A stretch of 64,000 nt of DNA from Holtermannia corniformis (taxonomy: Eukaryota > Basidiomycota > Tremellomycetes > Holtermanniales). Each line of letters starts with the position of its first letter. Positions within the stretch are counted from its first letter, which is position 1. The stretch is taken from the NCBI GenBank assembly GCA_001599935.1, contig BCIJ01000004.1, positions 544,803 to 608,802 of the forward strand, read 5' to 3'. The translations under genes were made by a program, and so were the position numbers. This document shows, one piece after another, positions 33,114-44,065 of this stretch. The notes under the pieces are model-generated. The model was not told the origin of the DNA. It saw nothing but the letters and a program-made list of their open reading frames with translations, and made no database searches.

Positions 33114-33190
33114 AGTCCCTGTATTGTCGGCAACGGCATTGTGTATTGTAGGCAAAGCCCGCTTGTTGATTGTAGTCATGCAGCATTGTC
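32975..33190 (+). repeat. Source arm of the 4.8-kb-spaced inverted repeat
   Basis: This covers the last exons and 3' flank of the TPX2-like gene. It is repeated in inverted orientation at 28140-28316. The two arms enclose the second Crinkler-type gene and most of the TPX2-like gene. Confidence 0.8.
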
Positions 33191-33250
33191 ATTCAGTTGC
33201 AGTCTACAACACGTCTACAGTCACGGCCCGAGCACACACCTCGTCCCGCA

Positions 33251-34894
33251 TCACACGTGAGCGAGCGAGCGGTCGAGATCGGCAATCAGGTCGTCGACGT
33301 CTTCGATCCCGACGGAGAGACGGACGAGTGTGTCGGTGATCCCGAGCTGGGCTCGGGTTTCTGGTGGGATCGACTGTGGGCGTCAGTGAGTAGAGCTTGG
33401 CGGGAAATGTATTGAATACCACTCACGCCATGAGTCATCCCTGCCGGAACCTCGATCAAGCTCTCGACGCCTCCCAGACTCTCAGCGAGCGTGAACAGCT
33501 CGAGCCTGAGCAAGAAGGCCTCGGTCGCTTGCGCTTCGGACAGGTGCTGGCTCTTGTTCGAGAGCTTGATGCGGAACGAGACCATGCCACCGAAAGGTGT
33601 CCCTCCCTCTGCCTGCTCCTTCTCGCCGACCTCGGTCGAGCTGAGATGCCATCCGAGCTGCGTGAGCTCCTTCTTCGCTTGGGGCGCGAGCAGTGCCCTC
33701 GCCTCGTGGTATTTCGGGTGACTCAACAAGCCAGGGTACGTGACCGTCTGCACTGCTGGGTGATCCTCAAGGAAGCGCGCGATCCGAAGTGCGTTCAACC
33801 CGTGGCGCTGCATACGGACCGCTAGCGTCTTTGCACCGCGCGTGACGAGGTAGCTGTCGAACGACGATGGCACAGCCCCGCCTGAATTCTGAAGGAAGCG
33901 AAAGCCGTCGCGCACGCTCTTGCCTCCGGGCCCGTGCGCGTGTAGCAGGTGCGAGGAGAGGGTGAGAGCGCCCGAGATGACATCCGAGTGGCCGCCGAGG
34001 TATTTGGACAGCGAGGAGAGGACGATATCGGCCTTGATGGGGGCCAGCAGGGGTGTCAAGTAGTAAGGCGACAGGAAGGTGGTATCGATCACCAGCAGAG
34101 GGCGTGCTGGGAACGCCGGCAGCGAGTGGATGATGGACGACAAGAGCTGAAGCGGTGGGAGTAGAAGCAGCGGGTTGGTCGGGAGTTCGACCCAAATGAG
34201 CTACGTAGCGTCAGTATGCAGCTGGCGGGTGCAACACCATCAGCACGGACCTTGGTGTCTGGGCGGATCGCGGCACGGATGCCGGCTTCGCCAGCCTTGT
34301 CCATGTCGAGATACGTGACGTCGATTCCCTGGATGTTGCTAGCCACTCTTGACAGGTAGCGATACGTTCCGCCATACTGAGAAGGACGAGTCAGGGCCGC
34401 TCTGTCAGCCATGCCAGTACTCACCACATCATTGACGCTGAGGATATGACCGTGGCCAACACCAGCACCTGCACCGCCTTCGTGCATCGGCAGTGTCACC
34501 CACTGCGCGAGAGCGGCCGTCGCACCCGATCCAGATGAGAAAACGATCGAGTCCGCTCCACCGTCGAGCGAAGCGAGAAGCCTTTCGAGATTGTCTCTGG
34601 TCGGATTCCCACTGCGCGAGTAATCGAAGCCCTACGCTCGGCGTCAGCTTTGGTCCGCACCCTCGGCTTCGNCCCCGCTGCCGCCACTCTGACCTTGTGC
34701 TGCCCGACGCCATCCTGCTTGAACGTCGTGCTGAGAGAGATTGGCGGGATCACGGCGCCCGTGACAGGATCAGGCTCGGACCCGACATGGATCGCACGCG
34801 TGGGCAGACTGTATGACAGTGGCTTGGATCCATTGGCATGAGCGTGACCGTTGGTAGCGACAGAGGAAGCTGCAGTCTCTGGCTGAATCGTCAT
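33251..34894 (-). CDS. CYS3: Cystathionine gamma-lyase (PLP enzyme)
   Basis: Several exons start at [16 protein letters not shown]. The family signature runs through the gene: [44 protein letters not shown], an [10 protein letters not shown] stretch, and the PLP-lysine region [18 protein letters not shown]. It ends with [20 protein letters not shown] and [14 protein letters not shown]. This last part (THGS followed by LVRLSVGIE) is usual for cystathionine gamma-lyase/gamma-synthase enzymes. The match to Cys3, which cleaves cystathionine to cysteine in the transsulfuration pathway, is best, though gamma-synthase cannot be fully excluded. One N lies at about 34672. The gene converges on the TPX2-like gene with 137 bp between the stops. 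Confidence 0.85.
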
Positions 34895-35243
34895 GGTGAG
34901 ATCAGCAGGTGGTTGTCAGTAGTGGATGTCAGTGACGCAGCGTTATCCATCTTATGCATCTGCACGATCAACCGTTACAGTCATCACGGAAGCCGAGCTC
35001 GCCATCGCTTGTCGCCATCGCCATCGCCTTCTCACTCTGAACCGCATTACCAATCTCATGGGATGATCCGCCCGTGCGAGTCCCCCTTTGCGCCCGGTCG
35101 ACGTGTTTCAGCTAGTGATCGCCACTGCGGAGTCCCGTACGCTACAGTGGCGCCAAAGGACCTCCACCAACCTCCGAGTCGCCGTCGCCGAAGACCGCCG
35201 AGCGCACAAGCCGCAGTCCAGACCAACTTGCACCAACGCCGTC
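34895..35243. other. Divergent promoter region, CYS3 and glutathione transferase
   Basis: These 350 bp separate two genes read in opposite directions. I see no clear TATA box. A CATCGCC-type short repeat occurs near 35003-35025. Confidence 0.4.
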
Positions 35244-36353
35244 ATGAGCACCTCGGCGCCAAAAATCACACTGCACCACCTCAACGTCTCGCGCTCCGAC
35301 CGCATCTGTCAGTTGCCAATCATCGCCCAACTGGACTATTGCTGACACTTGTGCAGTCTGGTGCTTGGAAGTGCGTAGCTATACTGACGTCGAGGCCATT
35401 GCTCACAGAGCACCAAGGAGCTCGGACTCGAGTACACGGTGGTTGCGCACAAACGCCAAGCGGACCGCAGTGCCCCACCCGAGCTCAAGGAGATTTTTCC
35501 ACTCGGCCGGGTCCGTCCAGAGTCTCAAAGGCGTCTGGCGCTGATGAGTCCCACAGGCACCCGTGCTCGAGATCGACGGCAAAAAGATTGCAGAATCAGG
35601 AGCGATCCTCACCTACCTTCTGCAGCACTACGGCCCGGCCTCGGCACAGGAATACAACCAGACGGATACGTACTGGGCTCACTATGCCGAGGGCAGCTTA
35701 ATGGTCCAGCTCCAGATGAGCGCAGTGATTGGCGCTACCTCGGCTGGCTTCCTCCACAGCGCTGGGCTGGGCGAAAAAGAGACCGAGGGCGTCAAGCAAT
35801 ACGTTGGGTTCCTGCAGGTTTGTCGCTGCTCCGCCAGTGCCGGTACGGCGAGCTGAGCAGATATCAGGGCAAGTACCTCAAGAACAATATTCAGACCAAC
35901 CTTGACATGGTCGGTCCACATTCTGTACCTTAGGTCTCGCTGAATTCGTGCAAGATCAACGACTGGCTCGAGAGTGCCAAGACGCCCTACTTTTCTGGCA
36001 CAAACGAGCTCGGCGTCGGAGATGTACGTCTGCAGTGCGAGGGTCCGGTTCACACCCGCGGACCCGCCTGCCACCTTGCACCACCTAAGACGCCGCTAAC
36101 CGCTACCGTAACAGTACCAAATGTGGTTTCCGATCAACAGCCTTCTCGCCGGCTCACGCGCAAACGCTGGGTTCCAGCTCGGCGCCGGGATACGCAAATG
36201 GCACGAGACGGTCTCGAACCGGTGCGTGTGCAGCTAATGTGCGCTTCATATAGTCGCTGATGTTATGGTGATGGCAGCCCTGCATGCCAAAAGGGCATGA
36301 AGCGGCTCGAGGACGAAGAGAAGGCACAGTTTGAGCTAAAGGCAAAGATCTGA
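35244..36353 (+). CDS. Glutathione S-transferase, fungal GTT1-like
   Basis: About six exons begin with MSTSAPKITLHHLNVSRSDR. The thioredoxin-fold domain shows SRSDRI-FWCLE, ELGLEYTVVAHKR, the cis-proline in APVLEIDGKKIAESGAI and LTYLLQHYG. The all-helical domain has YWAHYAEGSLMVQLQMS, GKYLKNNIQTNLDMV and LGVGDYQMWFPINSL, and ends near EKAQFELKAKI. This layout fits Gtt1-type enzymes that conjugate glutathione at membranes. At the second splice acceptor, either CAG or a later AAG can be used, adding or omitting three residues (STK) before ELGLEY. Confidence 0.82.
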
Positions 36354-37100
36354 GCTTCTAGGGGTGTCCAAGCAGCAGATATGCCATCACAGTGAAAGCT
36401 CGCAGTGCGACCGGCCTACTATCCGGCGGCCGATCGGTGCCCGACGCTCAGCGCCATCTGGTATCGCACGCATCTCAATCCACGACCACTCGCGCCCGCT
36501 CGATCGTCAAAGTCAAAGGTGCGTCTTCATTGCCAAGCCTTTGATCGGAAGTAGGTGCGGCACCTCGGACGACCCGACCACGACAATTGAACCGATCCCT
36601 CTGATCATATTGTGGGGATCACACACAACATTTGGCGCATCGCATTGCGGGTTTCAAAAGCGCAATGCCCATTTGTGCAAGATGTCGCTGTCATGCCACA
36701 GGTAGCCATCCCTTTAACACGAACGGATTGACCTCAATCTGGTTATAGCGGGCGCAGAACGCTTTCCCACAGCGCGCCATCGGCGCCGCGCTTGTCCAAG
36801 ACTTGGCGTCGTGCTTTGAGGAAGCCCGCAAATTTACCGTTGGCAACGGTAATCGGCCGTCGATCGAAGACACGATCAAAATGACCGTTGGGCGCTTTCT
36901 ACCGAGTGGATGGCTTCCTGTCCGCTTCAAACGTGCGGATACGGTTCGCGGTTAGTCACACTAATTGAGCTTGTGCAACCGCGGTGCGATTTCCTTTGTC
37001 ACGTTGCGTGCGGCATCTCAGCGGCACTTGAATCGTCGGGCGGCGCTCAACTATAAGTTGAGGCGAGGCCCGCCACCACCGCCGTCCAGCATCGACCAAA
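36354..37100. other. Intergenic region left of the split small gene
   Basis: About 750 bp with no ORF that looks coding and no repeat beyond a short CCGTTGGCAACGG inverted repeat at about 36837. A CTATAAG element at 37051 serves the small gene at 37101. Confidence 0.4.
37051..37057 (+). promoter_or_regulatory. TATA element of the split small gene
   Basis: CTATAAG stands 50 bp before the ATG at 37101, the same layout as at the other small genes. Confidence 0.5.
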
Positions 37101-37798
37101 ATGACAAACCTGCCGAGCTTCCATCTGAAGCAATCCAGGGCTTCCGTAGTACGGATCTTTGATTACGTCACTCTAATACGGATCCGTACATGAGGAAGTC
37201 CGTACACGTACGGATCCGTACATACGGATGCCATACGGATTCCGTATTCCGTCAGAGGTCTGGAGGCAGGATACGGATTTGTACGGATATACGGATATAC
37301 GGTGGCTGCAAAATCTTTGAATGGATCAATTCAAACGCCGTACACTGCCGCCAGTTGCAGCACAGGCTGAATATGGCTGAATATGGCTGTTGCAAGCACT
37401 TGTTAGATGATTGCGCTTGAGTGCGCAGCTGCCACTTGAAGTCACGTGATCGACCCAGAGCACAGATCCGTATATCCGTACTGTACGGATCCGTACGTCC
37501 GTATAAAGATCCGTATTCCGTAGGCTCTTCAAGATTATATACGGATCCGTATATACGGAATACGGATCCGTACGTACGGAAGCCCTGGATTGATCTGAAG
37601 ATTGAAGATGACGACCTTACGCGCTTCACAGTGAATGATCTCGTAAAGGTCGAGCCTCGAGACAGCGAAGGCTATCTCGGCGAAGTAAAAGCCGTGGATG
37701 AGCCCATGAGCATGATCGGGCTGTCAGAAGTGACAGAGGGGGACGCTAGGCACAGCATCCGCCAAAGCGCGTCGGGGGACACCTATCGCGTACTGTAG
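37101..37798 (+). pseudogene. Small gene (about 75 codons) split by a MITE
   Basis: The ATG at 37101 opens MTNLPSFHLK; the frame then enters the inserted element and stops at about 37191-37193. From 37593 the duplicated target bases and the following sequence continue the original frame (IEDDDLTRFTVNDLVKV ...) to the TAG at 37796-37798. Without the element and one target copy, the two parts form one continuous ORF of about 75 codons. The downstream half (GYLGEVKAVDEP) looks like a small beta-barrel strand pattern and resembles the 38385 product. The gene is probably inactivated unless the insertion is spliced out. Confidence 0.7.
37131..37592. mobile_element. 462-bp hAT-type MITE with 8-bp target duplication
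   Basis: The ends are perfect inverted repeats: CAATCCAGGGCTTCCGTA on the left and its reverse complement on the right. The identical 8-bp sequence ATCTGAAG flanks both sides (37123-37130 and 37593-37600). An 8-bp duplication of form nTnnnnAn with TIRs starting CA is characteristic of hAT transposition. There is no transposase ORF, so the element is non-autonomous. Inside, TACGG/CCGTA occurs more than twenty times, including five exact 12-bp palindromes TACGGATCCGTA concentrated in the subterminal regions, with a roughly 120-bp unique centre. Confidence 0.9.
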
Positions 37799-38384
37799 AC
37801 TCCGGCATCGGCTAGAATGTTGGAATGCGTGGAACATGCTACGTGATGCATCGCAATGCAGCAAGCCTGTCCAAGCTGACTTGAGCACGGCGCTAGCGGA
37901 CCCATCGACCATTAGATGCATATTACCTCGGTAACTTCATCATCCCGCACCTGGATTTCCGAAGATGGCATCGAAAAGGTATGTAACCCTCAGGACCCCC
38001 TCTCTCTACACGACCAGCACTAGAAGGCAATAGCACTGCCGTGCCTCTGAACATGATGCACTTTAGGTGTCGCGGAGGAAGATCGATCATTTGGCGCAAT
38101 AGGAAGGACTTGGTCTGCGAGTGCCGCAGCTCGCAAGACCTAGCTGCGCGCGAGTATAAAGTTCGTCAGAAGCTGTTTGTCCGTACAGTCGTGAGCTCGG
38201 TTCGGAATCGTCTGCCATCTCGCGATTGATAACCGATTAGCCTTTGAGCGACGTCACCCTACGACCTTTCTCATCTCGCACACAAACTCCATCTCATTTG
38301 TGCCCGGTCTTCTGAAGAAGACGTTGATCCATCCGTATAAACTCGAAAAGAGACGCTCCGTTACGGGCACCCTCAGAGCTTGCA
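37799..38384. other. Intergenic region between the paired small genes
   Basis: No convincing gene. A 62-codon frame (38041-38229, GTG start, basic product) might be an exon but lacks an ATG and a consistent splice partner. GTATAAAC at 38335 lies 50 bp before the 38385 start and serves as its TATA element. Confidence 0.35.
38335..38342 (+). promoter_or_regulatory. TATA element of small gene 38385
   Basis: GTATAAAC stands 50 bp before the ATG. Confidence 0.45.
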
Positions 38385-38624
38385 ATGACAGAGAGCTTAG
38401 GTCGCAGGACACTTCTGATCAATGGTGAGATGGGATTCTCGATTGGAACGACGATTCGTGTCAGCAATCAGATCGGTCAGTGGTGTGGCGTAGTCGAGAG
38501 CATCGACTCGTGTGCGAAAACGATCACTGTACGAAGGACCGAACAGAGTTCATGGGAAACCACCCTTGTGCCAGTCCGAGAAGGAGGCTTCGAGGTGAAA
38601 CCCGGTAACGCAAGCGGAAACTAG
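38385..38624 (+). CDS. Small beta-rich protein, 79 residues
   Basis: A single-exon ORF encodes MTESLGRRTLLINGEMGFSI. Alternating hydrophobic strands (FSIGTTIRVSN, CGVVESIDSCAKTITVRR, TTLVPVREGGFEV) suggest a small beta barrel of SH3/KOW type. The protein resembles the split gene at 37101 in strand order and in the G-x-V-E/K-(S/A)-(I/V)-D turn. No known family is recognised. It has the shared TATA layout. Confidence 0.5.
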   Translation: MTESLGRRTLLINGEMGFSIGTTIRVSNQIGQWCGVVESIDSCAKTITVRRTEQSSWETTLVPVREGGFEVKPGNASGN

Positions 38625-38729
38625 ATGCACTGCATGCTATACCTCCCCAACCCCGTTCTAGATAGTACATTTTCACTTGGTTCGGCCTCAACCTTTCGCG
38701 TCTATGCTTCAACCCTTGACATCGAGAGA

Positions 38730-40085
38730 TCACTCGGACGCGCCGGCCTCGGTGCTGTAGGATCGTAAAAAGACCTCTGAGAGAGCCGTCAGCGGGTTGT
38801 AAGGCTGACAGGCGACGGAACGTACTGAAGAACTCGTATGAGAGCCAGCTGATGGCCGTGCTTGGTGCGACTGTGAGCACGCGCGGAAGCATGCCGCGGC
38901 GCAGACCACGGACGCCGTCGCATCCGTAGATTATCCGGAGTGCTTCGGCCATGCCCCGGGCTGCTCTGATCTGCGGGTTTGTCGACGTCCCTCGCGTTTG
39001 AAGGAGCGTCTGTCAGTGTCAGCAAGTTGGCGCGAACCGGTGCGACCGACTCACCTTGGCAACGTCAAGCGGCGTCGTGACAGCGGCCGCTACACCACCG
39101 GCGATACCACCAGCCGTGACGTGAGTCATGGGTGAATAGCCACCATCGGGATTGAGCAGATCCTTGAGGCTTTCGTAAACAGAGAATTGAACGGCGGTGA
39201 AGGGAACGTTCATGGTGAGCGTGGTGGGATAGGAGATGTAAAAGGCTTGAAGGCCTTCGGACCGGAAGACTGAGCGAGCGCACGAGAGAACGGTTCGGTG
39301 CGGCGAGCCTTGGATCTGCATCCGCTGCTTGATGACTAGAGGTCGTCAGCTACGGCGGGGCGATGAGATCGTAATGACCATCAAACGGGTTCATGAGCGC
39401 GTCAGAGGCGATTGTAGCAGCAGCACCAGCCACGGCTGCGAGACGTCAGGAGCAGATCAAACGACCAGCCAGCCACGTACCTGTACCACCGAACCCAGCC
39501 CACCCATCACCTCGTCCGCCGCTGATGGTTCGCACCGCCTCGTACGTGCCGAAATGGGCCGCGTGCGCCGGACCAGCACCCATGATGACGCTGGCAACGC
39601 CGCGCCATAATGATCGCAGACCGTCGGTAGTCGACACATGTCGCACATAGGAGGATAGGGATTGAGGAGCGCTCATTGGAGCCGATGCGGCTGCGGAAGC
39701 CGCACCTGCGAGGGATGGTTGAGCTGCGAGGGTGGAGAGGATGGCGGATGGTTTCATGTTGGGCAAGATTTGCATACGCGTCTGGGATGGGCATAAGTGT
39801 ACGCAGGCGATGCCAAGCCAAAGAGAGCTCACCTTGATCGAATCAACCGGGAAGATGGCAGCGTGTTCAGAGATGCCAGCCTGGGTGTCGATTAGATATG
39901 ACAACGATGCGCACGATCCAACGCACCATCGCTCCAGCGACCATGTTGACGCCAACGCCTGCAAACGGCAAGCTTTCATAATCATGGTCTTCCTCGACCG
40001 ACGGCTGTACGGGGCGATCGACGTGCACGCCGTGCGGAAGCACATGGAGAGATGACGAGGATGACGAGGCGGAAGAAGAAGCCAT
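38730..40085 (-). CDS. MRS4: Mitoferrin, mitochondrial iron carrier
   Basis: A multi-exon mitochondrial carrier family protein that imports ferrous iron into the matrix for Fe-S and haem synthesis. It starts MASSSASSSSSSLHVLPHGV at 40085. The three signature repeats are FPVDSIK-TRMQ, a middle repeat (MNPFDV followed by IKQRMQIQGSP) and TTPLDVAKTLLQTRG. The mitoferrin-type contact site is GAGPAHAAHFGTYEA. A final small exon adds KVFLRSYSTEAGASE. An Ala/Ser-rich insert (SLAGAASAAASAPMS) lies in the first matrix loop. The last splice (GTACGTT donor) was chosen because it continues the frame from WLSYEFF. Confidence 0.88.
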
Positions 40086-40454
40086 TGCAAGTGCTCCCAA
40101 CTGGCGAAAGGATGCGATCCGAGCTCTTGCTCTGAAAAGTCAAACGCCGGCCGACGAGTGACGCAGCGGCTCAAAACCTCGGCGCGGGTCTCGATAAGAG
40201 CGCAGGGACGAGTCAGGTAGATACACTGTGGAGCTGATCTGATGCAAGCGAGGCGATCTTGAGGTGTTTGCGAGCTTGCGATGCGAGATGTCAATCGTTG
40301 AACTTTTTCCAACTGCACGATGCAAAGCATGTGGTCCCTGGATTCGGATTTGTCGGTCATCGCACAGTTTCTAATTGGATTACGGTAACGACGCTAATCG
40401 ATTAGGATCATGCAGATATGCTCGTCTCTCGCTTTGATCAGTACACGAATAGCA
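40086..40454. other. Intergenic region between two minus-strand genes
   Basis: This 370-bp stretch is upstream of mitoferrin and downstream of XPT1. It is AT-richer near 40365-40410 (TAATTGGATTACGG). No gene or repeat was seen. Confidence 0.35.
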
Positions 40455-41412
40455 TCACGAGCTCTCGGCCTTGCCCGCCGCATCCTCCGCAGCCTGCTCA
40501 TCCTTGAGACGGTCGTGCTCGAGGATGTCGTTCATCTCCCATGGGTAGTCGACCCAGACGTCTCCAATGTCGGCACACGAAAAGTAGGCCACGCTCTCGG
40601 GAATCTCGGCGTCCTTCGGCTTGAGCCTGGACAAGGTCAGCACTGCGGCAAACCGGTCTTGCGTTGGGCGAGAACGTACTTGTTGTGGACGACAAAGATG
40701 CCAAATGCCGTCTCTTTCCGCAGACGCTCCCGCTCAGCGTCGTCCTTGACCAGAGCGAGCTGCTGCTCGACGTCGGCCAAGAGCTCCTTCATGGTGTAGC
40801 TGGAGCGGCATTAGGCTTGCTCGCATCAGAGGACAAGCAACATACGCGAGGGTTCGTCGCGAGTCATCGACTTCGTCAACGACGAGAATCCGGCGACCTA
40901 GGAGACCACCGTGGCTGTAGTTGTTGCCAAGCTGAGCTCTGATAAGCGGGATACAAAGGATTCCAATGGACACGGACCGTGCTAAAGTCCAGCCACTGTG
41001 TCCTGACGACCTCGGTTCCCGCAACTTCGGCCGTGTCCTGACAGACTTAGCGTCGTGGATCGCACCTGCAACGACTCACGTCTCCCAAAGCCTCGTACAG
41101 GGTCAAGCCGACTGCCTGGATAGGAATGTTGCGCTTTTTGCCTCCTGCATCAGTCTTGCAGAACGTCCGCAGGATACGAGCAGGGATGAATCCGCCGCCG
41201 CCAATCGCAATAAACAATGAAGGGTCTATACCGCGGTGCAGTGAGCAAAGCACCAAGGCATCAACGACACCGGAACCCACTAAAGTCCTGCTTGATCTTG
41301 ACAGCGGCTGCCTTGATGGCGATGTGAATGTCATTGTAGCTGAGCCGTAGGCTGGCAGACGTGAGCGCACGCCTACGCCGATCCGCCGACGACTCACTGT
41401 CCGTCGCCAGCC
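40455..41412 (-). CDS. XPT1: Xanthine phosphoribosyltransferase
   Basis: Multiple short exons. The start at 41412 gives MAGDG, spliced to LRLSYNDIHIAIKAAAVKIK. Next is SLFIAIGGGGFIPARILRTF, the characteristic Xpt1 block, then QAVGLTLYEALGD and the PRPP-binding loop RILVVDEVDDSRRTL. The C-terminal exon has SVAYFSCADIGDVWVDYPWE and an acidic tail ending KAESS. The enzyme salvages xanthine, and to a lesser degree hypoxanthine or guanine, with PRPP. The DIGDVWVDYPWE end is typical of this fungal subgroup. Exon joins are predictions. Confidence 0.85.
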
Positions 41413-41718
41413 ATGATGCGGGTGTGATGAGAAACGAGGTAGCCGTGCTCGAGTGCCGGGTCTGTGGGTCTGACTCTCTGAGATTGCTCGTCAGTGGACA
41501 TGGACAGCAAAATCGAACGAGCCGTGCCCACGCGGGACACACGCTGCAGAGTGGCACGGACCGTGCGAGATCCTACACCGCACACGTCTCGTCCAAGCTG
41601 TCCACAGTCTCTTGTCCAGCCTTGAGCATCTACGTATCAGCTTGTTACTGCCGAGCTGCGAGTAGCTGTCTGGCACTGTCACCCTGTGCTGTAGTCGAGC
41701 GTGCCTGACGAGGAGACC
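41413..41718. other. Divergent promoter region, XPT1 and RanBP2 zinc-finger gene
   Basis: 306 bp between two genes read apart. No clear TATA box or repeat was seen. Confidence 0.35.
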
Positions 41719-44065
41719 ATGCCTCCTGCTCTGCTCACCATCGGCAGACGAGCGGGCGAGCCTGTGGGTATGCATACTCGGTGATCATGGTCGTACAGCA
41801 GATAGTCGTTGCATCGCTGTCACTCTGACGACCGTCCTGCGCTCTCATCCAAAGGCAGCACCGCTCGAACGCGAATCCATCCGGTGTCGGTCGCTGAGCC
41901 AGGAGCACCTTGGGATGCTCACCGTCCGACGTCGTCGACGGCAGCTCCAGCACCACGTCCACGTCGAGACGATGCCGCTCCCACCAAAGCAGCGCCCTCT
42001 GCGCTCCGGACGGTCACAGCCCCCGTCGCTCGCTGCGAGCACGCCTGTGCTCGCCAACGACGTGCCGAGACGGACACCAGAGGATGTGAGCTCGGGTTCC
42101 CAGGTCAGGCCTAGCGTTCAAGCTGACGCTGATTCAGATCCAACGTCTCGTCCGCAAGCTCTCGCAGCAGCAGCACGCTCCGCCTGGCCGCACCGCTGCC
42201 GTTGCACTCGCCAGCATCAAGACGGCCGCTGCTCGACCTCGCCCCCAGCCGCCGTCCAAGCTGGCCCCTGCTGCACCCGCCATCATCGCACCAACGCCGT
42301 CCGCACTCAAAGTCCACTTCCTGACCCCGCCTCCGTCCCCTCGGCCTGCACCTCCGTTTCAAGACGCGCTGCCGCTCGAGATCAGCCTGAACAGCGCGCC
42401 GCCATCACAGCCGCCATCACCCACTTTCCCAGCCTATGTCTTCTCACAGCCCACGGCGCCCGTCAACATGCCGACGCAGGCTCCTTCAACAGGCTATGCT
42501 GCTCTGCTTCGCACCCCGTCGCCAGCGCCCACTCTGTCTCTGCGCTCCAACATCGAGTATGAGCTCATCAAGGCAAAGCTTGAGACGCGGCATCGCCGTC
42601 AGCAGCTCGAGCTCGCTCGCGCCGAGCACGACGGCTGGGATGACGGAGGGATCACGATCGAGCTGGCGGCTGGTGTCGGCGCCGAGACGGGTCCGACTGC
42701 GAACCAGGTCCAGATGCAGGTCCCGGCGAATGTAGGAGGATGCATGCCGACGCGGTACATCAGCTTTTTGCCAGGTGATTGGTGTGAGTCTGCTTCGCTG
42801 CCTGCTCCACCCTCTGCACCTAGACCCGGCGTAGAACTGTGGCGTGCAGACGGGTGACTTGGGACCGCAAGCTGATGACTCGCCAGACTGCCCAGTGATC
42901 GCATGCGGATATCACAACTTTCACCGCAACGCCGAATGCTTCAAGTGAGTGCTCTTACGCTTGAACCTTGCCCTGTGCACTCAGAACACCCTTATCCTCA
43001 ACACTGGCCTCACCCACGTCACACGAGCTAACACGCCATCTGACAGATGCGGCTACCCGAACCCGTCCCCACAAGTCCAAGCGAAACGCACGGCGGCCCA
43101 CAGCCCGAGCCTCGGCCGCAGCGCCAGCGTCGGCTCGCTGCACGCTCTCACCGATACGGATTCCGCGTTTGAAAACGCTGGCGATTGGTTCGAGTATCTA
43201 CAGGGGGTGAGTCTTTCTCGAGGCTCGTACGTCGGCCCTTGGTCGCTGCGCGCAACGAAAATTGGCACCAGAGAAATCCGATGTCGCAGTGGATCACTCG
43301 GCTGCAAAGCCGACGAGCACCAGTCGGCGCAATCATGGGAGACTGACGCTGTGACAGAAGACGGCTCAAGCGCAAGCGCGTCGACCTGCGATCGCTACTG
43401 CGACGGGCACGGGCACGCCACTCGGTGCTTTTGGCGATTGGCGGTGCGAATGTGAGTATCGGTTTGCGGTTGGCCTCGGGCGCGTGGCTGCTGCTGCGGC
43501 GTAGGTCGGGCACGCTCAGTCGTCGCCACGATCCCTACTTGGGTTGCTGCGGCGCTTGGCTTGGCACCGGCGAGCGCCAGTCAACGGCACCTGCTACCAT
43601 GCTAAGCTCGCGGCGTTGTAACAGCCACGAGAACCGCACTGGCCTAGGCTGATCATATGACAACAGGCGGGTTTATCAATTGGCGTCGGCGCTCGTTGTG
43701 TTGGCAGTGCTACCCGAACCACCCCTCGAACCAAGGTGAGTCGTACGCTGCAAAAGACTGTGCTCTCGCAGGTGTCGCCTTTGTCGACCCAAGCTAGTCT
43801 CGTACCCCTCTGTAGCACACCGAGCTGACAACTCATAGACCACCCGACGCACAGCCAGCCGCCGCGCTTGATCGCGCCCGTACTGTACCCAACGCCCTCG
43901 ACGTCCCTGCCGTCGACTGCCTCGCCTCCCGGCCGCAGCGCACTCCCACCGCGCGGTGAACCGGTTCGGATTGGTCCTCGTGCAAACCACCAGGCGCTGC
44001 GCCATACCATGTCGATGCCTGCGCTGCTGCCGATCGGGCACGGGCGCCCGGGCACGGGGCCGTGA
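41719..44065 (+). CDS. Protein with two RanBP2-type zinc fingers
   Basis: At least seven exons. The first, from the ATG at 41719 (MPPALLTIGRRAGEP), and its join to the next are uncertain. A Pro-rich region with PPSPRPAPPF follows. Each finger is interrupted by introns. Finger 1 reads PGDWYCPVIACGYHNF then HRNAECFKCGYP, across introns at 42783 and about 42947. Finger 2 reads GDWRCECGFINWRRRSLCWQ then CYPN, with an intron inside the second Cys codon. Both fit W-x-C-x(1-4)-C-G-x-x-N-x(5-6)-C-x2-C, the RNA-binding RanBP2/ZRANB fold. The tail is Pro-rich and ends GHGRPGTGP. It is likely a single-stranded RNA-binding regulator; no RRM was found. Confidence 0.75.

Noticed and set aside
38041..38229. 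62-codon basic ORF with a possible upstream exon at 37963
   Set aside because: It begins with GTG. Every GT-AG join tried from the upstream ATG (MASKR) runs into an early stop, so it was left out as a gene.
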